A stretch of DNA of 64,000 bases from Hypholoma sublateritium FD-334 SS-4. Taxonomy: Eukaryota > Basidiomycota > Agaricomycetes > Agaricales > Strophariaceae. Every line of letters starts with the position of its first letter. Position 1 is the stretch's first letter. This document shows positions 1-12,800 of this stretch, in pieces. The translations under genes were made by a program, and so were the position numbers. The DNA is taken from positions 385,554 to 449,553 of the forward strand of contig KN817535.1 of assembly GCA_000827495.1 (NCBI GenBank), given 5' to 3'. Under the pieces are notes generated by a model. It saw nothing but the letters and a program-made list of their open reading frames with translations, searched no databases and was not told where the DNA came from.

Positions 1-3000
1 GAATTTGCTGTCTGATTGATTAGTAGATAGGTCAACCTTTCAATTATACTGCGTAACATACATGTAACTGCCTGAACAGGGATTGGTACACCGATCGTGT
101 TGGGTAGAATGGTATGGACATATTACATAGTGTAGTCTACTTCCGAGAAACGATTCTCCATGTGAGCATAGGCGGCAGACGGTGAACATAGCTCGCACAG
201 AAATCTGAAATAGACGATCGGCAGCGGCGATTCGCAACGCGCTGGAGTATTCTGAGAGAGCCAGCGCTGTGGAGCTGAACGCGTGAGAAATGAACGTGTC
301 GATGTGACGAGTACGCACCGTAAGAAGGAATGCGCCACACATGGATTGCAGCAACGCTAAGTAGAAAGGGCGCAACCGTGAAGGGTTATCGTTAATTGTG
401 GCATAGCAAAGGAGTCAAGACATACGCTGATGTTCGGCCGGCGGGTCGGCGCCGCCTCAGCAGCCGCAAGGGAGGGCCAAATACTCCCGTCCTCCGACGA
501 CAGACTTCCAACAATCTGCGTACACAGGTATAGCATGCAGCAGGAACACCCGCTGCTGTTCCGACGTACTTCTCAGCGACGGCGGGCGTACATGGCATAG
601 CTCATTGGCGAGGAAGGCAAGGGGACACGATGCATAATGTAGCGACACACCGGCTTTCGAAGTTTAAAGATGTAGAGCGATATTAGGCTTCCGCGGAGCT
701 CGGAGTAGTCGCAGGAGACGCGCGAGCGATGTGTGCTATGGTGTTATATGCGTCTGATCTCGGTCTTCGAAACAATATACCAAGGACAGAATACACATTA
801 CAATAGGTACACGCACTTTATAGAAGCGGATGGGTCTCTGGTGTATAGGGACTAGTTTTCCTAAGGTGGTCCCGAACAAGCCGCAGTAGCTGAAGAACGT
901 TAGAGCGACAAAGATAGATGACAGTAGTACAAGTCGGGACCAGGCAACCACTACGCACAGACCACCACCGGGCCGTCTCCGCACCGGCAGCCCGGCGCCG
1001 CTGGCGACACACCGCCGCTGAGTGTCTCCACCGCGTATCCACGGCACACACAGCCGCCCACCCAGTGCAGGCAATTTCAACAAACCATACACGCATCCCT
1101 GCAGGACGGCGCCGGCTACCGGAGTGTATCTGGCATGATGATCGAGTGCACTGCGGCGCGGCGTGCTGGAAATTCGACGCGAGGATACATTCGACGCGAG
1201 GATACACAAACCTGGGAATGGCGCCATCGAGCTGGGAGCGACTCCATATATACATATCAAGAAATCCAGAAAATCAGCGCTTCGCTTCCTGCGCGCGCCG
1301 CACGCAACTACGTTCCAGCTCGAAGCATCCCGAGATCGAGATGGCCTGCAAACATTTCGCTCTCCTCTTTCACCAACACGCACATCGCACCTGATCGCGC
1401 GCTGCACCACCTCCACTCCTTCGCTGCGCAGATCACCATCCCTACGCGCGCCATCGCTCTCGATTCCCGCGTCCCACCGCGCCGCGTCTATGCGCCGACG
1501 CTCCACGTCCGCGCCAAGCGCGCTCCTTCCAACAATGCGACGCTGGACGCGCATGAAAATCGCATGACAGGCCTCGCGGTCTCCGCCCTCAGCGCACACA
1601 GCGCAGGCTCGCAACGAAAAAACTACCACGCAGGCTAGCATGCGTCGCCCTGGTGCCGTTTCCTACCCTAAGAAGGGCGTGCTGGCGCGCGTGGAGGGCT
1701 TACAGCGTGTACACGCTGTGAGGTGAGCGGACGGTGGAAAGTCCAAGTATATAGCACATGCGGTTGGTGGAAAGGGGAAGGAAGATGAATAGGTAGTATG
1801 ACCACGCACCACGACGCCCCGGGTCGGCGAGAGAGTTATGTGTCGAGCCTGCCGCGCGTCTGATGGGATAGGGGACAGCAATGGAGAAAGATTCTGAGCA
1901 GACCAGTACACGGCTGCAATGATTAGCGGGCACGCACCAAGAAGAGACACGCGCTGCGTTTTGCCCGCGCGGATGGCTGATGGGATGGGCGATGACGGTG
2001 AACGAGGGCCGCTATGAGCCATCGCATGACGGGATGTGAGTAGAGACCCCACCACATGCACGCTATCCACAGATCGGCGAGCCAGCGTCTCCTGATCACC
2101 TGCAGGAGAGGGACATCCTGCACGGTGGTGAGAAATAGGGGTCAGCGATACGGAAGACGGGCGATAGCGGAGCCATGTACTGCACACGGACACACCGCCG
2201 TCCAGGGAACGAGCGCGAATTCATCATCATATGTCCGCGCGCATAGGCATCTAGCATGTGCCAGAATCGCTCGCTGCAGCGCAGGCATGCTTCGCAAGGA
2301 CGGCGGAGTGCTGAACGGAAGCGGCATGGACGGCGTGAAAGGATGGGAGTGAGTATAAGGGAACACGGAACATGCAGTGGAGGCGCACCATATTCCACAA
2401 ACGACATGATGCATCCGCCAGTGCCCGAAGTTGGTGAGAAGGAGCGAGTCGCGCCTACGTTCGGGCCTCTATTATCACGGTGTTAAAACATTGGAGCAGC
2501 TCTAAAGAAAATAATCCACGTACATTCCGGAGGTGCATATTGAAGCCCGCGTGGAAGGGCACCAGGCAAGGCTCGGCGTAGCGGTCTTGTGCACGGAGGC
2601 CGCACATCGTGCGTGGGGGCAGGAGGAAAGGAACGACGATACCGCTCCGCGAAAGTACCACGCACAGACCGCCACGTGGTCCGCCTCGGGCCGTCTCGCC
2701 TGCCTCGCCTCCATGCTCGAAATCGGCACGGAGAACCGGGGACAAGATATACTACTTTTCTATGGCATGATAAATAAATTAGATTTATTTCGAAGTGGGA
2801 ATTATATCCGGCAAACATAAATCGGTAGATGCAGGTATTAAATTTCACTGTCGCGTTCTGTAAAAAAACGCCTTCGACCCAAGTAGACACGTGTCTATTA
2901 ATGACCTGGGTCCGCTCTCAGGCTCGTCGTAGCTACTAGAATGCTGTGTCTACACGTTTCAATCACTGCTCCTTCCCTCCATTCCCGCCATAGAGCGTTG

Positions 3001-3033
3001 TTTCGAAGAACTCAAAGTGTATTAAAATCTAAG
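1..3033. other. Gene-poor region with decayed repeat blocks
   Basis: No convincing gene. The longest open frame, on the minus strand at 736-1641, is Arg/Ala/Ser-rich, lacks a recognisable domain and looks like a by-product of GC-rich DNA. Blocks that recur elsewhere upstream of F-box genes are visible: a CCGCCGTCC block near 2196, a GTGCCAG/GACGGCGG block at about 2255-2312, and a CCACGCACAGACC block at 951-970 (variant) and 2658-2670. The last block lies 376 bp before the first F-box start codon. The 150 bp before that gene are AT-richer and probably hold its promoter. Confidence 0.5.
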
Positions 3034-4581
3034 ATGTCTTCACTTCCACCTGACTCTCCCATCAAACGCCTCAGCACCGACGTTCTTTGCTATATCATTA
3101 ACATGAATGCTGACATGTTCGACGACAGCGCTGCGCTGAAGACGGTTCTGTCGACATCTTGCGTGTGCCGCTCCTGGCGCACTCTCATGCTTAGGACGCC
3201 TACTATTTGGGCTCATCTTATCGACCTTGGTCACCTGCACGGACGCGAAGACGAGTGGAGGTGCGAACTCGTACGCAGGACTGGGACAGCGTTGCTGTGG
3301 GTCAAAGCAAATAGATGCGTCGCGCACGGTGGCTCACCTGACGCTACCCGGAGCTGTACACAGTTTTTCCTCGACTTTCTAGGCAACAATTTGGGTCGAA
3401 TTCAGAAGTGTGAAGCAAGTATCGACGGCGTTTACGTGGACCCAGCCCAATGGACACCATTTTCACGCCCCGCGCCACACCTCGAGTCATTTGCTCTCTA
3501 TTCAGATAATCCAGCAGTCAATTCCGAACCTCCATTCCACTCGTTTTTCGGAGGTGGTGCTCCAATGCTACGTAAATTCTATTCTAACACGTTTCGATCC
3601 AATATTGCGTCCCCGTGGCTACATCAACTTCGTTACATGCACCTCAGCTCGAGGCTAACAGTCTTTGGGACACTTGAGGCGCTCTTTTTGACAAAAAACA
3701 TAGTCAACCTCCGACTTGATAATCTGGAAATGGGGGATATGGCCTTTCCGCTCCGTTTTGTCGCACTCCCAAAACTTTCTTATTTAATCTTGAACTCTTT
3801 CGACGAGTGCCACGCAGGCTCAGTACTCATTGACCACATGCAAATCCCAGATTCTTGTATCCTTCAATTTATAGCGAATGATATCCCGGCCGAGGAAGTA
3901 GCCAGCGACATCATTCTGCGCCATGTTTCCCGGACAGTCTCTACATACGCTCGACGCTACTTCACCTATAAAACACCGACAAAGATATCACTCACATTCT
4001 CGACCACCTACTTTGTGCTTGCAGATAAAACATCCCGCAATGATCTCAACTTCAAATTTACCTTGGATTTAGACTACGGAGCCAGATTCCCACCGCATGC
4101 ATTTTCAACCCTGCTGAGCGAGTTTACCCTTCCCGAGTTCACTAATATCACCGACCTTAAATTTGAAATGAACTACGGCGTAGACCTTCCGGTCTCCGAA
4201 TCTATCGCATTAATGACATGCTTCCCATCTGTGCACATAATTGATGTCAACTCTATTGCGCTTCTGCATCTCATCCACGTCCAGGAGGCCATCATACGAG
4301 GGGACGGCGGGACCAATTCCACATGTCTATTGCCCGGACTCAGGGTTCTCAAGGCGCGCCGCGCTGCGGACTACGTGTTGAGATACATTCTGGCACGCAA
4401 GGCCCACGGCCATGCAATCGATATCCTAGATATTACACGGGGACCTTTGGACGCCCTCCCAGACATGTCCATTTTCCGAGAAGCAGATGGCTTGAAGGTA
4501 CTCTGGCGGCGCATTTTTGCCTCAGAAGATTCCGAATATATATGCGGTCCTGGTCGCCCTCAAAACCTGCTGTCTACTTGA
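3034..4581 (+). CDS. F-box-like protein, divergent member of the array (515 aa)
   Basis: Single-exon gene. The F-box-like segment is at about residues 10-65 (RLSTDVLCYIINMNADMF, then VCRSWRTLML and the IWAHLIDL helix). In F-box proteins this segment binds SKP1 and docks the protein in an SCF ubiquitin ligase; the rest selects the substrate, which cannot be told from sequence. The body keeps the family landmarks (LGRIQK, FGGGAPMLRKF, SPWLHQLRYMHL, a closing GLKVLWRR...YICGPG). It is the most divergent copy: CRSW replaces CRQW, and the RRSG.APLWIKA motif is altered. I chose the ATG at 3034 because it aligns with the other family starts; an in-frame ATG at 2941 would add 31 residues with no match in the family and is probably leader. 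A second, unrelated-frame F-box tail follows immediately after its stop. Confidence 0.85.
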   Translation: MSSLPPDSPIKRLSTDVLCYIINMNADMFDDSAALKTVLSTSCVCRSWRTLMLRTPTIWAHLIDLGHLHGREDEWRCELVRRTGTALLWVKANRCVAHGGSPDATRSCTQFFLDFLGNNLGRIQKCEASIDGVYVDPAQWTPFSRPAPHLESFALYSDNPAVNSEPPFHSFFGGGAPMLRKFYSNTFRSNIASPWLHQLRYMHLSSRLTVFGTLEALFLTKNIVNLRLDNLEMGDMAFPLRFVALPKLSYLILNSFDECHAGSVLIDHMQIPDSCILQFIANDIPAEEVASDIILRHVSRTVSTYARRYFTYKTPTKISLTFSTTYFVLADKTSRNDLNFKFTLDLDYGARFPPHAFSTLLSEFTLPEFTNITDLKFEMNYGVDLPVSESIALMTCFPSVHIIDVNSIALLHLIHVQEAIIRGDGGTNSTCLLPGLRVLKARRAADYVLRYILARKAHGHAIDILDITRGPLDALPDMSIFREADGLKVLWRRIFASEDSEYICGPGRPQNLLST

Positions 4582-4582
4582 A

Positions 4583-4888
4583 AAGCATATTGCTCGAGCG
4601 GTCGAAGATATTTTCCCATTCTTCAAAGTCATTTCCGTCCCGAAGTCATCCATTCCACCTTCTGAACTGGGCACTTGTGCGAAATTCATTCGGTCGAGGG
4701 TGGGAGATGGCTGTCCTATCACTACGCTGGACCTAACGAGCGTCCATCCTTTCAAATCCCCACCCAATTTGGAAGCGTTTGCAGAAGTCAAGGGCCTGAA
4801 GGTGCTGTATAAACGCTCATCGGTGTTGGGAATTTTTGAACACACGTGCGGCAGCGACAATCGGGCCAGACACATCGATCCAATGTAG
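4583..4888 (+). pseudogene. Orphan 3' end of another F-box gene
   Basis: Just after the stop of the preceding gene, in another reading frame, about 100 codons match the C-terminal end of the F-box family: an FPFFKVIS strand, then DGCPITTLDLTS, PPNLEAFAEVKGLKVLYK and the terminal EHTCGSDN...HIDPM, ending in TAG. The upstream gene already has its own version of this tail, so this is not a simple frameshift of one gene. It looks like the remnant of a neighbouring copy whose 5' part was lost, for example by unequal crossing-over. No start codon or F-box belongs to it. It is closest in wording to the tail of the copy at 33160. Confidence 0.75.
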
Positions 4889-6894
4889 TACGCATACCTA
4901 TATTGTAATTGTACCGAGAGCGGATATCAGTAGCAGGAGTTTATGTAATTTCCCCTGGCTACCCGAACGATGAGACGGCTAGAATATATATAAATATGAT
5001 TCCCCGCACCTCGTTTGTCCAAGCGCGCTAAAACTGGGAACATGAAAGCCTGGACGACCAGCAACAATGTGTCCCAACGGCGAGGACGCATGATAGGAGA
5101 CATCTCTGATTATGGGCGCGTCAGATGTTACCGTCGCTGAGAAGACTCCACAGACGCGCATTCACGTAGAACAGATCATTCACAGTAGGACCGGCTGCTG
5201 TTGAGGGCCAGGTACAACAAGTGTACCGCGCTGGAAACATGGAGTAGTACACTGCGCCGCAGCATATCCCGAAAGCACAGACATATGTGAATGCAACAAG
5301 GCGGGTACAGCATGCGTGTTGCTTACGACGTGTTGGCTACCCCATGCACGCAGCCAGCGGGCGATCGATGAGAGGAAGGGAGAAACACACCGCAGATTCA
5401 ATGACGCTGAGGTAGGACATGTCGCGGCAGTCGATCACACAAAAGAAGATATGAATACGCATAGGTGAAGGCGAAACCTCGACGGGCTCTGCCGAGCTAA
5501 TCAGATGGACGACTAAATAAAGCAACCAATGTAACGAACACGCACCAGATGGCCGATAAAAGTGGAATAAATGCGATAGGAGGCTGGGATAGACCATCGA
5601 CATGCATCATCGTATGACGGGAGTGAATTCTGAATCGTATGTATGCAAGACGATGTTGGGCCGGCGGGTTGAGAGCCGCAAAATACGCATACCGCCGTCC
5701 AATGGGGGTGCAGCATGTAGTCCACGCGCACAGGTCCAGCATATGCTAGAAACACTTGCTGCAGCGCACACGTTCTTTTTATGGACGGCGGAGTGTGCAG
5801 CGCATAGCGCACGGGGTGGGGGGGACAGTATGGCATAGGGTACATAACAAATGAACGTACCAGCTTTCAAATTTCACCAATGAAGTGACAAGCGTCCAGA
5901 GCATTCAGACGATTGGACAAGCGCGACGGTGTTCTATAATGAGACCATGTCATAAGACGTGGCAGGACCGTAAAAATTCATTCTACGCACTTTACAGCCG
6001 CGGGTTGATCTCTCGCAGACAGTGAGAAGCCGTGGTGGGGTGGTCCTCCGTGTGTTATAGTATCTGGAAGACATAGAGCGACAAGGGTAGACGAGAAACG
6101 TATGCGGCGAATCGGGACCGCAAAGATCACCGGCGGTCCCGCGCCGCTCCAGGACCGTGCACGGGCGTCTCCACGGGGTTGTCCACGATGCACATTTCAA
6201 AATAGCCTGCGAGGATCCCATTCTCTCTGTCGCGAATACGCATACCGCGCCCCATCAGCGCCGTATCACCTACACTCCATCCCTGCGCCGATCACCACCC
6301 CGCGCGCGTGGATACCACTTCAATTCTCGCGTCATCGCTGAAGCCCATCCACGCCCCCGGTACGGACATCCCGCGCAAGCGCACACAACGCATGTAGGTG
6401 TATGCCCTCAAACACGCGGGATAGCATGCGCTGTTGTAGCGCATACACCGACCATTTACCGGCCTCAGATGGCCGGCGCTGGCCGGCGCGTGGAGTGGAC
6501 AGGACACACGTTGTGAGTCGCAGGGGCAGCGTGTAAGAGGAAGAGAGGGATTGTCTGGATATGATGGGATAGCGAAGCGGACCACGCTGTCGAACGGCGC
6601 ACCAGGGGTGTATGGTACGCGTGCCCCGCACCCCAGCGCACAGTACGTACTGTATCCAGCTGAAACATGCGGTTACGCCTGAACGCATGTACATGTTCAT
6701 ACGCGGCTCTATGCTGATCTTATAGAAGTACTGGCGCTGTGGATGGACTGGTAAGCGTGCCAGCGGTCGGGAAGGGGCGTGGAAAGGAGGGCAGACAGAT
6801 ATGTTGGGATAGGGTGGGGGATATGAATAGACAGGATGATCACACACCCACGTTGGATCATAAAATAATATTTATGTCGTGCATTGAACCTGCC
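4889..6894. other. Gene-poor region with decayed repeat blocks
   Basis: No supportable gene. It contains a copy of the recurring block series: CCGCCGTCC near 5692, GTCCAGCAT near 5733 and a GACGGCGG block near 5782. Several minus-strand stretches end in splice-donor-like GTACGT or GTAAGT words, as if they were old exons, but no continuous coding path could be assembled. Confidence 0.4.
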
Positions 6895-9800
6895 ACGCGC
6901 CCGGAGATGGGAACAGGGACCGCGTAGAAGTGGGTGTCCTGATAAGTCGGGGCTGGGGAACAGTTCAACTTCAGAGATGAATGAACGGATATAATGGACA
7001 CGCACCACAACAGTCAGCGCACTGACAACTCATCGGAGGGGCAATGGGGGCGAAGAAGGTTCGCCGGGCGCCATCGCACGACGGGATAGGATCCGCGGCT
7101 CCACCATGCGTATACGCATCGCAGAACCAGCAACGATATTCCGCCTGATCAATTGATCAGCCGCGGGAGCGGGACATCCTGCACAGCAGTGAGAAAGCAT
7201 AGTTGATGATACGGAAGGGCAGCGACTGCTATCGCAGAAGAGCGTGAAGTACTGCTACAGGCACACCGCCGTGTACAATAGTGGTATCAGCCCGCAAGAA
7301 GAGGCGTCCAGCATGAGCTAGACGCACTCGCTCCGACGCGGGCATGTTTCTCTGCGACGGCGGGGAGCGGGCACAGCAGCGGCGGGAACAGGATGAAGGA
7401 GCGGGGGAGATGCATCACGAAGTGGAGACACACCAGGTCCCCCAACTACGCGAATCCTCCCCAAGAACCCAGCAGTCGGTGAAGAAGAGGGCGAGCGATG
7501 GGTGACTCTGCGATGGTGTCAGACTAAGAGCAGCTCGATAGGGAATGATACACGTACATTTGAGAGGCGCATCATGACGCGTAGGCGAGAAATCCACGGG
7601 AAATGTTTGATATACCGGTGCAGTGCGGAGTGGCCGCACATCGTGCGTGGGGGCAGGAGGCAAGTAGCGCGACGATGACAGCACCCCCGGGCCACTACCA
7701 CGCACGGACCACCGCGTGGTCCGCGTCGGGCCGTCTCGCCTGTCCTGGTCGGTTCGAGATGCCTCTTATGATATAGACGGTACGCTCTGCATCTCGCGGT
7801 GCCTCCATAGAATCCTGAGAGCGGGAGAAGCGCCTCGGTACCCAGAGCCATTCAGGGCGGGTGTCGGTAAATTGCACACGCGCCCGGGGACATACTCCAC
7901 ACGTACATAAGTTATCTACGGCGCCGTGAACGGCGAATGATACGTCGCTTTTCTGCGCTATCGCATAACTGTATTTTTATCGCGGTTAATTGTAAATAGA
8001 ACAAAGGAAAAATTAATGTACCATGCAAATATCAGTGTGTATTTTCTGAAAAACACCCAAGAATCTCCTCTGTTCAAAGACTGCCGGATTAATCGCAGAT
8101 AATACCGTCCCAGGAGTAGTCCAACCTCGCTGGGTATTGGTACACTGACCAGAGAGCGGTACATTGTCTCCACGATAGAAGGCTTCGTATGCAAGTCGGG
8201 AGAAGTGCCTCCGCACCCAGAGCCACAGCGCGAGCCACAGCGAATTCAACTACACGCACGAGAAAATACACGTAAAAAGCATAAAGACGCTCATCCCCGG
8301 CGTGTAGCAAGCATTTCAGTCGCCGCTATAGTGCACAGGGGTGCTAAGGAGCGCGCGCACGGATGGTGTGAGCACATTATATCCGTATTCAGAGGAGAAC
8401 GTGCAACGGTGGACTGTGGAACAGGCGCTGAAGTACATAAACATATCTATGCACGGCCCCGATACCAACGCTGCGCGCAGATCAAGCATCGTGAGAACAA
8501 AGGAGGGATCGTACTGCGAATTGAACGCCAGCTAGCCTCTACCGCAGTCTATTCTTCACTCGGCTAAGCGCACCCCGCCGTGTACACTCAGAAGCTCCAA
8601 ACTCATGATCACCCCGAACATAAATCCACAGCCGCATCGAATAAAGCACCTTTCACCCAGAGTGTCAGAGAGTGTCCAATGTAGAAAGCCACCCGCATCC
8701 CCGCCTCTCCGTTGAGCACACAGCGCCAGGAATACGCAATTTATATGCACGCTCGGGGTGTAAATCACCGCAGCGACAAGTGTCCATGCAGCGAGGCGCC
8801 GTGTCGGCGCCGCGTCGTGCGAGACGATTCGACCGGGACAACTGACTGTCATCAGAATGGCTGATGGTGAGTGGATGGGAGGACATAGGGGCTGGCACGA
8901 CCAGAAAGCGTCCACAGATGGCCGCACATCACACAGCATATTTTATCGAGATGATAGGAGTATCCATGCATACCGGTAAGGAGACAGGAAGCACGATGTT
9001 TATGCGCCCCGAATTCCACAAATGGCGCGATTCAGCTACAACAGTCCAAATGGTGTCATTCCTGTCCTCTTCCAGGTGTCTCCCCAATCCAGGTCCCTTC
9101 GAGAGGATGGGCATGAGACTACTTACAGTCCAAATGCCAAAGCAATCGGTGAAGAAGAGGATCAAGCGCCGGCTTGTGGTATTCACGTGACCGTGTTGGA
9201 AGGTGATGTTGGCACGACCAAACCACGAGCTGGTTGAGTCATTGACCTAACTGCTCGCCATCTTCAACGCTGACCGCCATCTCAAGGATGGAAGTCTACA
9301 CACCGTCTGCTCCTATCTATGGCGTCAACAACGACGTTCTCCTGTGCATATTCACCCTCAATGCCAACATGTTCTTCGACAGGCAAGCTCTCCATACAGC
9401 GCGCGCCACATCGCAGGTCTGCCGACAATGGCGCGACTTGATGCTCGAGGCACCATTACTGTGGGCGAAGCTCATTGACATGGACATCTGCGACAACGAC
9501 GGGAAACTTGACTGGATCAATGAGATTATTCGAAGAAGCGGGACGGTTGCCCCACTGTGGATCAAAGCAGAGGTAAATGGACGGTTTAGATGGCACAACG
9601 ACGCCGATAATATCAAGCAGTTCTTCAAAGATCTCCTCGAAAATAATTGGTATCGGATTCAGAAGCTGGTTATACTCCATGACCCTCATTCCACGCCCAG
9701 GTTCAGTCTCACTTTCCCGATGCTGCGCTTTCCAGCACCACAGCTGGAAAACTTTACAATGAGGCGTACCAGTTTGTATGGCTATTCTTATCGAAACATT

Positions 9801-12800
9801 GCTCCAATAAAATCCCTCTTTGCCAACCATGCACCTATGCTCCGCTCCTTGCACCTCGAAGGATTTACTCTTCATTACCAGGCGCCATGGATTCATCAGC
9901 TTCATACCATGTTACTTGATGGTGCATACAGTGTCCGCGAAGCACTTACGGTACTCTCGGCCACAAATAGCCTACGAGAACTAAAAATCAATGAGATCAC
10001 CTACGGCACCAATGCGACATCTCTCCCCTTTGCAGCTCTTCCACATCTGACGTATCTCGAGTTCAGTGGAGAACCTACACATTATGCCACGCTGCTAAAT
10101 CACATTACGATTCCCGCCGACTGTTCATTGATCATTCGGATGCGTTATCCCAGGGAGCAACCAAGACATGCACTGGAGAAAAAGCCGGAACAAGTTGCTT
10201 CTGTTCTCGCTATATTCGTCCGTCACGCCCGGGGTTATTTGGAATCGCACAAATTCGATACCTTTCACATCGATTGCAAGCCAGGCCTTTACCTCACATT
10301 GAAAATTGTAGGCAAGCTCCCGGTTGAATGCGTGATGAGCATATCAACCCCACTGCACGACGATCTGGTTCCGAGGTGCTTGCATATAATGTCCCGAATA
10401 GATCTCTCGAGCGTGACAACATTTCAACTCCGCACCGACGGCCCATTACTACCTCAATGTTTCCGGACATTTTTCAGGATGCTTCCATCTGTGCACACAA
10501 TCCACGTTGACCCCGTTTCGCTTAATCATCTGTCGTTGCTCCAGAGTGCCATAAACATTACGAGGAAGCCATTCATCATTTTCCCCCGCCTCAAAGTCAT
10601 CCACTTTTCCATTTCAAATGACACACATGTTCTCAATGTCGACAAGGAATTCTTTCTGTCAAGGTTGGAAAATGGCCATCCTATCGAAATTCTAGATATT
10701 TCAAATGGGCTGCCTTTCACATCGCCCCCGAATTTGGACGCAATTGAGGTGGTCGAGGGTCTGAAGGTACGGTATAAAATGCCACAGACGCGGGAGGTCT
10801 TTGAACACAAGTGCGGCGGCAGAGATCCAGCGAGAGAGTGTGACGGTAGGGAGCCAGCGAACCAGTGCAGTGTCGGTGACTCCCGTGGAAGGGAAGTGTG
10901 GGTAGAGTGTGGGAGTCTACAAGCGTACGAGCTATGGATAGAGGCTGGTAATCTGTAGGATTTACAAAGGGAAGCGAACGGTTTAGTAGGTGCATTTGGT
11001 GAAGGCGATAAAAATCAGCCTAGCGTGCGATAAAGATAACTTCTTCGATTCGTCGCACCGTTTCTGGGAGACAGTTGTTTCTAATAGGTGTAAGGAGACC
11101 GTCAGGAAGGATAAGAGCGTAACTAATTCACAGGATTCTAGTCGACAATTTTACGTGGGTTTATTCTACGAAAAGAGCCGCAGAGGCTTGAAAGGGGTGG
11201 TGGAGTGGCAAGCACTAGAAAGGCAGAAATTTTCAATGCCTACGCATCCCAGATACGAGACGTGGAAAACATATAACATAAATTCCACGGACCGTATCCT
11301 CACGTCCGGGCGCGGATGGATACACGCAGGGAAAGGCCCCATAACAACGTTGATATACAAGCACCCCGAGATGTATCGCCCCCACGCGATCGCCCAAGCA
11401 CCCAGCCATCACGGCGCATCCATCGTATCTCCAACAGCGCCTGATCCGTGGCAGCGCTTGCGGAGCGCTGTGCAGGACAGCCTCCAAGACGCCCATTGAC
11501 AACATGTTGGGATACATTCATCCACTCCTGCGTAGATCGATTTCCGTAGGAATCTGCGTGGAAGATGGACCTCAGTACCAGCACAGAAATCGAGACAAAA
11601 AAGCAGGAGAACATATGACTCGCCCACTGCGCGCCAAGCTCCACGTGCCATATCCCACCACCAGACGTCCGTACCTGCGTTGAATCATACCATACAAGAC
11701 ATGGCGAAAAGGCGGCGCTGCGCCCGCGGGAGCCACACAGCGCCGTCCTTCAGCACAGGACTGGTAGTCAACTATGCCCTCGCAGCCCCTGCCAACGTCG
11801 TAGCAGCCGTCTGCGGATAGAACAGCGAGAAACTGCACCAGACCGCACGCCGAGACATTGGGTGAAAGCGCAGATGGTGCGCACATATGCAGCACAAACA
11901 CGCCGATGTGCAGAGTATATGCGCGACAGCCCACGCCGCTCACCACGAGGCACCGCAGCGAGGCGCGCTAAACATAGCATAGCGCCTGCGGCGAAAGAAG
12001 AATGCCCCGAACGACCCTCCGGAGCATGAATGAAGCAGCTGCGCGGATAGAAACAGGGATACACATGGCATGAATGATGACGTAGCCATGCGCGCGAAGC
12101 CTGGGCGCCGGTAGGCGGATATATGACGCCGCGCGTGGGGGCTCGACGGGAGAATCTGCAGGCGTAATATGTCAGCGACCGGCGAAAATAAATGATGAGG
12201 GGGAAGAGACAGAATATTGGACGACGGAGTGGTCCTACGCACCGCGGACCGCGTTAAGTCCCGCGAGACACCGAAGTGGGCGTCCCAAAGCTGGAACCAA
12301 GGACCTCGCGAAGCGGATCCGCAGCATGTACAGTGCAGCGCCATTGTACAGGTCTATCAATCCTCCGCGAGCACGCATAAGTGTCAGTACACAAGCATCA
12401 AGTACTTGCGCGGTTGACTGAACAGTATTAGGGCACTGCGCTCTGGGTGTGATGCGCTCGCGGGTGGGCAGAGGAAGAGCGGTGGAGGTGCGACCGTATT
12501 ATGACGCACCAAACACGGTATATTGAGTATTTCCATCCATGAGCGTGACGGCGCAACGTGGGGAATAGGGGCGCAGCAAACGGACGGACAGGAGATAGCC
12601 CCCGAAAATACCTGAAGCATGAAGTATTCTAGACATTAGTAGAGACGGGCGCGATGCAGTCGAATCTACGATCGCAGAAAAGGTGAGATGCGTAAAGCGG
12701 AGCAGGGCGGCGACGTACCATAGGCTCGATATGCATCAGAACCCTAAGACCATATCCTCCTGTGTGAAAGTGAGAGAAAGAATGAGCATCATGACGGGCG

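Noticed and set aside
736..1641. 301-codon open frame on the minus strand
   Set aside because: Biased Arg/Ala/Ser/Cys composition, no domain, spans unrelated decayed blocks, and similar long chance frames occur throughout the GC-rich spacers.
2941..3033. Upstream in-frame ATG for the first F-box gene (also at 33025 and 52513 for others)
   Set aside because: The extra residues are unlike between genes, whereas the later ATGs align at the same point of the family.
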